Source of the DNA: Bacteroides acidifaciens | Lineage (GTDB): Bacteria > Bacteroidota > Bacteroidia > Bacteroidales > Bacteroidaceae | Reading direction: 5' to 3' | Assembly: GCF_903181435.1 (NCBI RefSeq) | Contig: NZ_CAEUHO010000001.1 | Span: 1,178,001-1,242,000 of the forward strand | Length of the DNA stretch: 64,000 nt | Shown: positions 28,233 to 37,032 of the stretch, one piece after another | Position numbering within the stretch: the stretch's first letter is position 1 | How the letters are laid out: every line of letters begins with the position of its first letter | Notes under the pieces: generated by a model | What the model was told of the DNA's origin: nothing | What the model saw: only the letters and a program-made list of their open reading frames with translations | The model's database searches: none | Position numbers and translations under genes: made by a program

Positions 28233-28823
28233 ATGATCATTAACAAAAATGACGATCGAAAAACTCTGCCAACAAATGTGATTGGCAGCGGCGTAGCACG
28301 CTCAAAACGTTGGTTAGTGGCAATTGTACGCATCTGTCACGAGAAAAAAACGAGTGAGCGTCTCACAAAAATGGGGATTGAAAACTTCCTTCCGATTCAA
28401 CAGGAAGTGCATCAATGGAGCGATCGCCGTAAAATTGTCGACCGGGTATTAATTCCGATGATGATTTTCGTTCATGTTGATCCACATGAACAAAAAGAAG
28501 TCCTGACCTTATCTTCAATCAGCCGTTACATGGTACTACGTGGGGAGAGTACTCCGGCTGTTATTCCCGACCAGCAAATGTTGCGATTCAAATTTATGCT
28601 CGACTATTCGGATGAGACGATTAGTATGAATACATCACCATTGGCACCGGGAGAAAAGATACGGGTAATCAAAGGACCATTAGCAGGACTGGAAGGGGAA
28701 CTGGTAAATGTGAATGGGAAATCAAAGGTTGCTGTCCGATTGACAATGTTAGGGTGTGCATGCGTGGATATACCGGTTGGATGTGTAGAGCCGGTATCGG
28801 AAAAGGGGAAATTACACGATTAA
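28233..28823 (+). CDS. UpxY family transcription antiterminator
   Basis: NusG-like specialised elongation factor of 196 residues. Residues about 22-125 form the NGN domain (R-W-L-V-A-I-V-R-I-C-H-E-K-K-T-S-E-R-L ... R-K-I-V-D-R-V-L-I-P-M-M-I-F-V-H-V). Residues about 140-185 are a KOW-like region (P-G-E-K-I-R-V-I-K-G-P-L-A-G-L-E-G-E-L). UpxY proteins bind RNA polymerase at the leader of their own CPS operon and prevent early termination. It is the first gene of the capsule locus, as expected, but it is not followed by an intact UpxZ. Confidence 0.95.
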   Translation: MIINKNDDRKTLPTNVIGSGVARSKRWLVAIVRICHEKKTSERLTKMGIENFLPIQQEVHQWSDRRKIVDRVLIPMMIFVHVDPHEQKEVLTLSSISRYMVLRGESTPAVIPDQQMLRFKFMLDYSDETISMNTSPLAPGEKIRVIKGPLAGLEGELVNVNGKSKVAVRLTMLGCACVDIPVGCVEPVSEKGKLHD

Positions 28824-28846
28824 TCATCTTTTTATTTTATGGGGGT

Positions 28847-28960
28847 ATGGGGATTCTACTACAAGAATGTAATGAAAGTTTGCGAAATCTAGCAGACAGT
28901 CTATCAGACATCGGTGATGAAAAATCAGATACATATACCGGTGACCTCTCGAATAAATAA
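28847..28960 (+). pseudogene. probable upxZ remnant
   Basis: A 37-residue frame (start M-G-I-L-L-Q-E-C) sits exactly where upxZ normally follows upxY. The segment L-A-D-S-L-S-D-I-G-D-E-K-S-D-T-Y-T-G-D-L resembles my recollection of the UpxZ N-terminus (L-A-x-x-L-x-x-L-G-x-D-x-x-x-Y-x-x-D), and the frame beyond the TAA continues weakly. UpxZ proteins are about 160 residues and block UpxY factors of other CPS loci, so this copy would be non-functional. It could also be a chance ORF. The interval to 29090 holds nothing else recognisable. Confidence 0.4.
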
Positions 28961-29090
28961 AAATCCATGAAAGTATTGATAAATTGTATCTTTTGAAAGA
29001 TGCAGTGTAGAAGAGTGCGTAACTATCAGAAGGTGATAATTATCGATCAAATAAATCAATTTGAAATATAATTTATTCGTTTATACTATA

Positions 29091-31019
29091 ATGGAAAAAA
29101 CATTAAGGGGTATAGCTCAATACGCTCGTAAGAACTATTTGAGTTATTGGATCATTTTGGGTATTGATACGGTGGTATCTGTTTTATGTTCATTGGTCGC
29201 TTATGCCGTTATTCATTATATGGCGCATGTTCCGATGAGTGACCGGGTGCTTTGTCTGTTGGTTGGCGTTTCTTTGGCGGCAAGTGTTGCCGGAGCCTTG
29301 TTGTTTCACACCTATCGCAATACTATCCGCTTTTCTCAGGCACGCGAGCTTTGGCGTATCATGTGCGCTGTATTATTCAAAATAGGATGTTTGTTTGTGA
29401 TTTCTTTTTGGATCATATCCGACACACAACTGCTTGATAATTATAAAGTCTCCTACCTTCTGTTTGACGGTCTGTTGACACTGGCTGCGCTGACGGTCTT
29501 TCGTGTTTCGCTTATCATCACTTACGATCTTTTGTTGGATTGGGTAAATAAAAAGAATACACGTATCCTTATTTATGGCGTTGATGAGGAGAGTGTGGCT
29601 TTGAAGTTGCGTCTCCGTGACAGTGCGCATTATAAGGTCGCAGGTTTTTATGTTTATGGCAAAAACAACAGCCGTCGCCATTTGGCGGATCTTCCTATTT
29701 ATTATTTTGAGAACGAAGCGGATGTTGACTATATAATACGCAAGCGTGGTATTAAGGGTATTCTGTTTGCCCGTTATGAGGATACCCGTCTGGAGGAGAA
29801 CCGCCTTTTGGAGTATTGTAAAAGCAATAAGCTTAAAACTCTGATTGCTCCCACTATCAGTGAGGCGGATTCCGACGGTAATTTCCACCAGTGGATACGC
29901 CCCATTAAGATTGAAGACTTGTTGGGTCGTGCTGAAATAAACATCAATCTTCGTCAGGTCGCCGAAGAATTCCAGGGCAAGGTTGTGTTAGTAACCGGTG
30001 CTGCCGGTAGTATCGGCAGTGAACTTTGCCGTCAGCTTGTACAGATGGGCATTCAGAAACTCATCATGTTTGACTCTGCCGAGACTCCTTTGCATAATGT
30101 CCGTCTTGAATTCGAGAAGAATTATCCTGCCATAGATTTTATTCCTGTGATTGGTGATGTGCGTGTGAAAGAACGCGTACGTATGGTATTCGAGCTCTAT
30201 CATCCACAAATTGTCTTTCATGCTGCCGCTTACAAACATGTACCTTTGATGGAGGAAAATCCTTGCGAAGCTGTTCTGGTGAATGTCACAGGTTCCCGTC
30301 AGGTAGCTGATATGGCAGTAGAATATGGTGCTGAAAAAATGATCATGGTCTCTACTGATAAAGCCGTTAATCCTACCAATGTGATGGGGTGTTCTAAACG
30401 TCTGGCGGAAATCTATGTACAGAGTCTGGGATGTGCCATCCGTGAGGGTAAGGTTAAGGGACATACGAAATTCATCACTACCCGTTTCGGTAATGTCTTG
30501 GGTAGTAACGGTTCTGTGATTCCCCGCTTTAGGGAACAGATAGAGAATGGAGGACCTGTTACAGTCACTCACCCTGATATCATCCGCTTCTTTATGACTA
30601 TTCCTGAGGCTTGCCGTTTGGTAATGGAAGCCGCTACGATGGGAGAGGGTAATGAGATATTTGTCTTTGAGATGGGTAAGGCCGTTAAGATTGTCGACTT
30701 GGCTACCCGTATGATTGAACTGGCTGGTTATCGTCCGGGAGAGGATATCAAGATAGAATTCACAGGCTTGCGCCCTGGTGAGAAACTTTATGAAGAGGTA
30801 TTGAGTGATAAGGAAAATACGCTTCCGACCGAGAACAAGAAAATTATGATAGCTAAAGTCCGTCGGTATGAGTATGCCGATATCCTTGATACGTACACAG
30901 AATTTGAGAGACTTTCCCGTGCGGTTAAGATCATGGATACGGTCAGACTGATGAAGAAAGTGGTTCCTGAATTCAAATCAAAGAATTCTCCACGGTTTGA
31001 GGTGCTGGATAAAGAATAA
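29091..31019 (+). CDS. membrane UDP-sugar 4,6-dehydratase (CapD/WbpM family)
   Basis: A 642-residue inner-membrane enzyme. Four hydrophobic helices (about 20-45, 52-73, 90-110 and 123-147) precede a CoA/nucleotide-binding-like fold (155-270) and an extended SDR domain beginning with T-G-A-A-G-S-I-G-S (302-310). The late block M-V-S-T-D-K-A-V-N-P-T-N-V-M-G-C-S-K-R is typical of the CapD/FlaA1/WbpM group, which converts UDP-GlcNAc to a 4-keto-6-deoxy sugar. The ATG at 29091 starts the conserved N-terminus; an in-frame start 30 bases upstream is less likely. It probably feeds the reductase at 54323. Confidence 0.9.
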   Translation: MEKTLRGIAQYARKNYLSYWIILGIDTVVSVLCSLVAYAVIHYMAHVPMSDRVLCLLVGVSLAASVAGALLFHTYRNTIRFSQARELWRIMCAVLFKIGCLFVISFWIISDTQLLDNYKVSYLLFDGLLTLAALTVFRVSLIITYDLLLDWVNKKNTRILIYGVDEESVALKLRLRDSAHYKVAGFYVYGKNNSRRHLADLPIYYFENEADVDYIIRKRGIKGILFARYEDTRLEENRLLEYCKSNKLKTLIAPTISEADSDGNFHQWIRPIKIEDLLGRAEININLRQVAEEFQGKVVLVTGAAGSIGSELCRQLVQMGIQKLIMFDSAETPLHNVRLEFEKNYPAIDFIPVIGDVRVKERVRMVFELYHPQIVFHAAAYKHVPLMEENPCEAVLVNVTGSRQVADMAVEYGAEKMIMVSTDKAVNPTNVMGCSKRLAEIYVQSLGCAIREGKVKGHTKFITTRFGNVLGSNGSVIPRFREQIENGGPVTVTHPDIIRFFMTIPEACRLVMEAATMGEGNEIFVFEMGKAVKIVDLATRMIELAGYRPGEDIKIEFTGLRPGEKLYEEVLSDKENTLPTENKKIMIAKVRRYEYADILDTYTEFERLSRAVKIMDTVRLMKKVVPEFKSKNSPRFEVLDKE

Positions 31020-31035
31020 TAAACTAGAATATATT

Positions 31036-31878
31036 ATGAACAATTCATTTTGCATTGCTGCAAGTATGCGGAAAAAAGTCGGTGGAATACTTTCCTGCCT
31101 GTTTGTACTCTTTCTGCTTGCTTCCTGTCAGTCATACAAGAAAGTTCCCTATTTGCAGGACTCAGAAGCGGTGGGACAGGCTATCCAACAGGAAACTCTG
31201 TATGATGCTAGGATAATGCCTAAGGATCAGCTTACTATCATGGTGTCATGTACCAATCCAGAATTGGCAGCTCCTTTCAACCTGGGAGCGAGCGGTTCTG
31301 TCGGTTTGACTGCCGGAAACTCACAGGGTGCTTCCCAATCTTCCCCACAGACTTATCTGGTAGATAATGAGGGTAATATCAATTTTCCTGTATTGGGAAT
31401 CTTGAAAGTGGGTGGACTGACCAAAAAGGAGGTGGAGCAAATGATCGTGGAGAAACTGAAACCTTACATCAAAGAAACACCGATTGTTACCGCCCGTATG
31501 GTCAATTATAAAATTTCTGTCTTGGGTGAAGTTGCCGCTCCAGGTACATTCACTATCAGCAATGAAAAAGTGAATCTGTTGGAGGCCCTAGCTATGGCGG
31601 GTGACATGACTATTTATGGAATTCGTGACAATGTAAAATTGATTCGTGAAGGTGTCGACGGTAAACAGCAGATCATAACATTGGATTTGAATAAGGCTGA
31701 AACTCTTCTTTCCCCTTACTATTGGTTGCAGCAGAATGATATTATATATGTGACTCCTAACAAAGCGAAGGCCCGTAATTCAGATATCAGTAATAGCACA
31801 GGCCTTTGGTTATCTGCTACTTCTGTTTTAGTATCATTGGCAAGTATATTAGTAACAATCTTCAAAATCAAAAAGTAG
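31036..31878 (+). CDS. polysaccharide export lipoprotein, Wza family
   Basis: A 280-residue outer-membrane export protein. It has a lipoprotein signal (V-L-F-L-L-A-S-C), then the polysaccharide-export domain (D-A-R-I-M-P-K-D-Q-L-T-I-M-V-S; N-E-G-N-I-N-F-P-V-L-G-I-L-K-V-G-G-L-T) and an SLBB region (Y-K-I-S-V-L-G-E-V-A-A-P-G-T-F), ending with a C-terminal membrane helix (T-S-V-L-V-S-L-A-S-I-L-V-T-I-F). The ATG at 31036 gives a compact signal; another at 31066 is possible. It is followed after 9 bases by the Wzc gene, its usual partner in the trans-envelope export complex. Confidence 0.93.
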   Translation: MNNSFCIAASMRKKVGGILSCLFVLFLLASCQSYKKVPYLQDSEAVGQAIQQETLYDARIMPKDQLTIMVSCTNPELAAPFNLGASGSVGLTAGNSQGASQSSPQTYLVDNEGNINFPVLGILKVGGLTKKEVEQMIVEKLKPYIKETPIVTARMVNYKISVLGEVAAPGTFTISNEKVNLLEALAMAGDMTIYGIRDNVKLIREGVDGKQQIITLDLNKAETLLSPYYWLQQNDIIYVTPNKAKARNSDISNSTGLWLSATSVLVSLASILVTIFKIKK

Positions 31879-31887
31879 CATTGTAAT

Positions 31888-34311
31888 ATGATTGAGGAAA
31901 GAAAAGAAAGAACGGGGGCACACTCTGAAGAACAAATCAATATTCAGGAAATCCTTTTCCGTTATCTGATTCATTGGCCGTGGTTCGTAGCTTCGGTAAT
32001 AGTCTGTATTGCTGTTGCATGGGGGTATTTACGTCTGACAACACCTATATATAATATTTCCGCCACAGTCCTGATCAAAGATGAGAAGAAAGGCGGTGGT
32101 GCGAATATGTCTTCCGAATTGGAAAAGATGGGGATGAACGGTTTTGTCTCTTCATCAAGTAATATAGAGAATGAAATTGAGGTTTTGACTTCCAGGACAT
32201 TGGCAAGGGAAGTGGTCAGTTCTTTGGGATTGTTTGTGACTTATATAGACGAGGACAGGTTTCCCAAAAAGGAGTTGTATCGTACTTCTCCGGTTTTGGT
32301 AAGCCTGACTCCACAGGAAGCGGACAAGCTTCCACAGACAATGGAAGTGGGTATGTACTTGCAGCCTTCCGGTGTGATGGATGTACAGATTAAAGTGGGA
32401 GAGAAAGAGTACCGGAAACGTTTTGAGAAATTGCCTGCCGTATTTCCTACTAATGAAGGTACAATTGCTTTTTTTGCGAATAACGATACTCTGTCACCAA
32501 TCCGTCCGGAAAGTGTAACAAAAGAACGTCATATTACTGCTTATATTAACAGACCTTTTTCTGTAGCGAAAGGCTACGCCGGTTCCCTGTCGATAACTCC
32601 TACTTCGAAGGCTACTTCCGTAGTGACCGTTTCACTAAAGAACTCCAATACCCAACGTGGTAAGGACTATATAGACAAGCTGCTTGAGATGTATAATATC
32701 AATGCTAATAATGATAAGAATGAGGTGGCTCAGAGGACGGCAGAGTTTATTGACGAACGTATAGGTATCATTTCAAAAGAACTGGGCAGCACGGAACGCG
32801 ATTTGGAAAATTTCAAGCGTAGTGCGGGTATCACAGATTTGACAAGTGAAGCCCAGATTGCTTTGACGGGTAATGCTGAATATGAGAAGAAACGTGTGGA
32901 GAATCAGACTCAGATAAATCTTGTCATGGATTTGCAAAGATATCTGCAGGGTACTGAATATGAAGTACTACCTTCAAATGTCGGTTTGCAGGATGCTGGT
33001 GTAGCGGGAGCAATTGACAGGTATAATGAAATGGTGGCTGAACGTAACCGTCTGTTGCGTACATCCACGGAAAGCAACCCGGCAATTGTAAATCTAAATG
33101 CCAGCATCCGTGCGATGCGTGGTAATATACAGACCACTTTGGATGCAACGTTGAAAGGTTTGGAGATTACTAGAGCGGATTTGGTCCGTGAGGCGAGTCG
33201 TTATTCTCGTCGTATCAGTGATGCGCCCACTCAGGAACGACAGTTTGTTAGTATTGCCCGCCAACAGGAAATCAAGTCCGGCTTGTACTTGATGCTGCTT
33301 CAGAAGCGTGAGGAGAATGCTATTGTGCTAGCTGCCATAGCCAATAATGCCAAGATTATTGACGAGGCACAGGCAGACGGTGCTCCGATTTCCCCGAAGC
33401 GGAGCACGATTTACTTGACGGCTCTGGTATTTGGAATAGGTATTCCGGTAGGTATCATCTATCTGATTGGGCTGACCAAGTTCAAGGTAGAAGGTCGTGC
33501 AGATATTGAAAAACTGACTTCGCTCCCTGTTATCGGTGATATTCCATTGGCAGATGAAAAGACGGGTTCTATTGCCGTATTTGAGAACCAGAACAATCTT
33601 ATGAGCGAGACTTTCCGTAATGTCCGTACCAATCTTCAGTTCATGCTTGAAAATGGTAAGAATGTAATTTTGGTTACTTCTACCATTAGTGGTGAGGGTA
33701 AGTCCTTTATATCCGCCAATTTGGCTATCAGTCTTTCCTTATTAGGGAAGAAAGTTGTGATAGTTGGTCTTGATATCCGTAAACCGGGCTTGAACAAGGT
33801 CTTCAACATACCTAAGAAAGATCATGGTATTACTCAATTTCTGACTAATCCTGCTATAAATCTGATGGATTTGGTACAGTCTTCTGATATAAACAAGAAC
33901 TTATATATTCTTCCCGGTGGTACAGTACCTCCCAATCCGACCGAGTTGTTGGCTCGTGACGGGTTGGAGAAGGCTGTTGAAACACTGAAGAAGAATTTTG
34001 ATTATGTGATACTGGATACTGCTCCTATAGGTATGGTGACAGATACTTTGCTCATAGGACGTGTAGCGGACTTATCTGTTTATGTATGTCGTGCTGATTA
34101 CACCCGTAAGGCTGAGTTTACTTTAATCAACGAACTTGCCGAGAATAATAAATTGCCAAATCTTTGTATCGCCATCAATGGTTTGGACCTTCAGAAAAAG
34201 AAATATGGTTATTATTATGGTTATGGTAAATACGGTAAGTACTATGGTTATGGAAAACGTTATGGATACGGCTATGGGTATGGGGAACATAAGGTAAAAA
34301 GACCAGACTAA
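31888..34311 (+). CDS. Wzc-type chain-length determinant and tyrosine autokinase
   Basis: An 807-residue inner-membrane protein controlling capsule chain length and export. TM1 is at about 31-52, followed by a Wzz-like periplasmic domain with coiled-coil region (280-460) and TM2 at about 507-529. The cytoplasmic BY-kinase domain has Walker A S-T-I-S-G-E-G-K-S (598-606), Walker A' V-I-V-G-L-D (624-629) and Walker B V-I-L-D-T (707-711). The tail carries 13 tyrosines between 773 and 798, the usual autophosphorylation cluster. The Wza gene lies immediately upstream. Confidence 0.96.
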   Translation: MIEERKERTGAHSEEQINIQEILFRYLIHWPWFVASVIVCIAVAWGYLRLTTPIYNISATVLIKDEKKGGGANMSSELEKMGMNGFVSSSSNIENEIEVLTSRTLAREVVSSLGLFVTYIDEDRFPKKELYRTSPVLVSLTPQEADKLPQTMEVGMYLQPSGVMDVQIKVGEKEYRKRFEKLPAVFPTNEGTIAFFANNDTLSPIRPESVTKERHITAYINRPFSVAKGYAGSLSITPTSKATSVVTVSLKNSNTQRGKDYIDKLLEMYNINANNDKNEVAQRTAEFIDERIGIISKELGSTERDLENFKRSAGITDLTSEAQIALTGNAEYEKKRVENQTQINLVMDLQRYLQGTEYEVLPSNVGLQDAGVAGAIDRYNEMVAERNRLLRTSTESNPAIVNLNASIRAMRGNIQTTLDATLKGLEITRADLVREASRYSRRISDAPTQERQFVSIARQQEIKSGLYLMLLQKREENAIVLAAIANNAKIIDEAQADGAPISPKRSTIYLTALVFGIGIPVGIIYLIGLTKFKVEGRADIEKLTSLPVIGDIPLADEKTGSIAVFENQNNLMSETFRNVRTNLQFMLENGKNVILVTSTISGEGKSFISANLAISLSLLGKKVVIVGLDIRKPGLNKVFNIPKKDHGITQFLTNPAINLMDLVQSSDINKNLYILPGGTVPPNPTELLARDGLEKAVETLKKNFDYVILDTAPIGMVTDTLLIGRVADLSVYVCRADYTRKAEFTLINELAENNKLPNLCIAINGLDLQKKKYGYYYGYGKYGKYYGYGKRYGYGYGYGEHKVKRPD

Positions 34312-34413
34312 TTAAAAAAATAATATCAAATATATGTCTGTGTTTAAAGACAAATCCCCTGTTAATTAATGGTATGGAGAAAGAGGACGTTACATAATTT
34401 TGCATTATTATAA

Positions 34414-34569
34414 ATGAAAAAAACGATAATCGGAATACCAATTAATAATTGTAAAAAGAATCTTGTTTTTGATGAATTTTATGAGAAGGAACTTAAAGTT
34501 TTTTTAAATACCATATATGTCAAAATTGGATGCTTACAAAGAGAAACTGAACAGTATTCGATGTCTTGA
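34414..34569 (+). CDS. possible 51-residue ORF in the wzc-ugd gap
   Basis: The 313-base gap between wzc and ugd holds one small ORF, M-K-K-T-I-I-G-I-P-I-N-N ... ending E-Q-Y-S-M-S. It has no recognisable domain. A -7-like box TAATTTTG at 34395-34402 lies just upstream, so it may mark an internal promoter. The region is very AT-rich, so a chance ORF is quite possible. Confidence 0.22.
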   Translation: MKKTIIGIPINNCKKNLVFDEFYEKELKVFLNTIYVKIGCLQRETEQYSMS

Positions 34570-34624
34570 CCTTAAGAAATATCGAAAGAAATGTTTGGAA
34601 TAATATTAAAAAAATATCTATAAA

Positions 34625-35926
34625 ATGAAAATTGCAGTAGCAGGGACAGGTTATGTTGGTCTTAGCATAGCCACGCTTTTGGCGCAACATCATCAAGTGA
34701 TAGCTGTTGATGTCATTCCTGAGAAAGTGGATATGTTGAATCGTAAACAGTCACCTATTCAAGATGAATATATCGAGAAATATTTGGCAGAGAAGCCTTT
34801 GAATCTAACTGCAACTCTTGATGGTGCGAAAGCCTATCAAGATGCGGAGTTTGTAGTGATTGCGGCACCTACTAATTACGATCCGGTGAAAAATTATTTC
34901 GATACGCACCATATCGAAGATGTAGTTGATCTTGTTCTAAGTGTGAACCCAAATGCCATCATGGTAATCAAATCGACAATTCCAGTTGGATATTGCCGGA
35001 ACTTGTATGTAAAATATGCAAGAAGAGGAGTTCGAAAGTTCAATCTTCTTTTTTCTCCAGAGTTCCTTCGTGAGAGCAAAGCCCTTTACGACAATCTTTA
35101 TCCAAGTCGCATAATTGTAGGTTATCCTAAAATTATTGAGAATAAGCAGTTTAGTGAAGAAAATGAAGCGATTAAAGCCATAGCCGACATACCGGCTTTG
35201 GAAAATGCTGCTCATATCTTTGCAACCCTTTTGAAAGAAGGAGCTATAAAAGAAGAAGTTCCTATGCTTTTCATGGGAATGAAAGAAGCCGAAGCAGTAA
35301 AGTTGTTTGCCAATACCTATTTGGCTTTACGGGTTAGCTATTTTAATGAATTGGATACATACGCTGAGGTAAAGGGCTTGGATGCACAAGCTATCATTCA
35401 AGGTGTCGGTTTAGATCCCCGTATCGGTACGCACTACAATAACCCTAGCTTCGGTTATGGTGGTTATTGTTTGCCTAAGGACACCAAACAACTTTTGGCG
35501 AACTATCAGGATGTACCCCAAAACATGATGACTGCCATTGTGGAGAGTAACCGTACTCGTAAGGATTTTATTGCCGACCGTGTACTGGAGATTGCTGGGG
35601 CATACGAAAGCAATAGTTCATACGATGTCAGTAGGGAAAAGGAAGTGACCATTGGTGTGTATCGCCTCACCATGAAGTCAAACTCAGATAACTTCCGTCA
35701 AAGTTCCATTCAAGGGGTGATGAAGCGCATCAAGGCCAAAGGTGCCAATGTGATTATCTACGAGCCTGCACTCGAAGATGGCACTACCTTTTTTGGAAGC
35801 AAGGTGGTAAACGATCTTAAAGTGTTTAAGACACAAAGTCAAGCAATTGTAGCCAATCGTTATGATACAAGTTTGGATGATGTAAAAGGTAAAGTTTATA
35901 CACGGGATATTTTTAAAAGAGACTAA
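34625..35926 (+). CDS. ugd: UDP-glucose 6-dehydrogenase
   Basis: NAD-dependent oxidation of UDP-glucose to UDP-glucuronate; 433 residues. The N-terminus has the Rossmann motif G-T-G-Y-V-G (7-12). Other marks are [22 protein letters not shown], the catalytic Cys282 in [13 protein letters not shown], and the C-terminal [11 protein letters not shown] block. It is closer to UDP-glucose than to UDP-ManNAc dehydrogenases in these motifs. The two insertions (about 165-195 and 315-325) make it longer than the roughly 390-residue enterobacterial enzyme. The 4-epimerase gene follows after 11 bases. Confidence 0.94.
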   Translation: MKIAVAGTGYVGLSIATLLAQHHQVIAVDVIPEKVDMLNRKQSPIQDEYIEKYLAEKPLNLTATLDGAKAYQDAEFVVIAAPTNYDPVKNYFDTHHIEDVVDLVLSVNPNAIMVIKSTIPVGYCRNLYVKYARRGVRKFNLLFSPEFLRESKALYDNLYPSRIIVGYPKIIENKQFSEENEAIKAIADIPALENAAHIFATLLKEGAIKEEVPMLFMGMKEAEAVKLFANTYLALRVSYFNELDTYAEVKGLDAQAIIQGVGLDPRIGTHYNNPSFGYGGYCLPKDTKQLLANYQDVPQNMMTAIVESNRTRKDFIADRVLEIAGAYESNSSYDVSREKEVTIGVYRLTMKSNSDNFRQSSIQGVMKRIKAKGANVIIYEPALEDGTTFFGSKVVNDLKVFKTQSQAIVANRYDTSLDDVKGKVYTRDIFKRD

Positions 35927-35937
35927 AAACGTAGGGA

Positions 35938-36978
35938 ATGAATATACTAATAACTGGTGCGGCCGGTTTTATCGGTTCAAATTTGGTAAAACGTCTTTTG
36001 GACGATAGAGAAGACGTTACAGTAATTGGTTTAGATAGTGTGAATGATTACTATGATGTAAGCCTCAAAGAATGGAGATTGAAACAGGTGGCTTCAAATC
36101 CTCGCTTCGTTTTTATTAAGGGAAATATTGCAGATAGGCGACTCATTGATGATACCTTTGCCAAGTATACTCCTGAAGTCGTTGTAAACTTAGCAGCTCA
36201 AGCTGGTGTACGTTATAGTATCAGTAATCCCGATGCTTATATCGAATCTAATATCATCGGTTTTTATAACATCCTTGAAGCTTGTCGCCATTCTTATGAT
36301 GGTGGAAAATTGGGGGTACAGCACTTAGTGTATGCAAGTAGTTCAAGTGTTTATGGTAGCAACAAGAAAGTACCGTATTCAACAGATGATAAGGTGGATA
36401 ACCCTGTTAGCTTGTACGCTGCTACCAAGAAAAGTAATGAGTTGATGGCGCATGCATATTCTAAACTCTATAATATTCCAAGTACTGGTTTGCGTTTCTT
36501 TACAGTTTATGGTCCTGCGGGACGTCCAGATATGGCATATTTTGGTTTTACCAATAAGTTAATAAAAGGTGAATCAATTAAGATTTTCAATTATGGAAAC
36601 TGTGAACGTGATTTTACTTATGTAGATGATATAGTTGAAGGCGTGCTTCGCGTAATGGAAAAAGCTCCTAAACGCCAAAAAGGTGAAGATGGATTGCCTA
36701 TTCCTCCTTATAAGGTATATAATATAGGTAACAGTCAGCCTGAAAATTTACTCGACTTCGTTCAAATTCTTCAAGAAGAATTGATTCGTGCTGGAGTGTT
36801 ACCGACTGATTACGATTTTGAGTCGCACAAGGAACTTGTGCCTATGCAACCGGGTGATGTTTCCGTAACCTATGCGGATACTACACCTATAGAAAATGAT
36901 TTGGGTTTTAAGCCTAATACATCATTAAGAGAAGGATTGCATAAGTTTGCAGTGTGGTATAAGGAGTTTTATATGTAA
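35938..36978 (+). CDS. UDP-glucuronate 4-epimerase
   Basis: Extended-SDR epimerase of 346 residues, expected to make UDP-galacturonate from UDP-glucuronate. It has T-G-A-A-G-F-I-G-S (6-14), the catalytic S-S-S-S plus Y160-x3-K164 and the block R-F-F-T-V-Y-G-P-A-G-R-P-D-M-A, all typical of the GlcA epimerase branch rather than GalE. Its position directly after ugd supports this substrate. Confidence 0.9.
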   Translation: MNILITGAAGFIGSNLVKRLLDDREDVTVIGLDSVNDYYDVSLKEWRLKQVASNPRFVFIKGNIADRRLIDDTFAKYTPEVVVNLAAQAGVRYSISNPDAYIESNIIGFYNILEACRHSYDGGKLGVQHLVYASSSSVYGSNKKVPYSTDDKVDNPVSLYAATKKSNELMAHAYSKLYNIPSTGLRFFTVYGPAGRPDMAYFGFTNKLIKGESIKIFNYGNCERDFTYVDDIVEGVLRVMEKAPKRQKGEDGLPIPPYKVYNIGNSQPENLLDFVQILQEELIRAGVLPTDYDFESHKELVPMQPGDVSVTYADTTPIENDLGFKPNTSLREGLHKFAVWYKEFYM

Positions 36979-37032
36979 CTCCGTGTATAAGTCAGATAGT
37001 ATTCATATGTAAAATAGCATCGAAAGTAATAT

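Noticed and set aside
28754-28846. Upstream extension of the upxZ-like frame into the end of upxY
   Set aside because: This part is only a shifted reading of upxY codons; the UpxZ-like residues begin after 28847.
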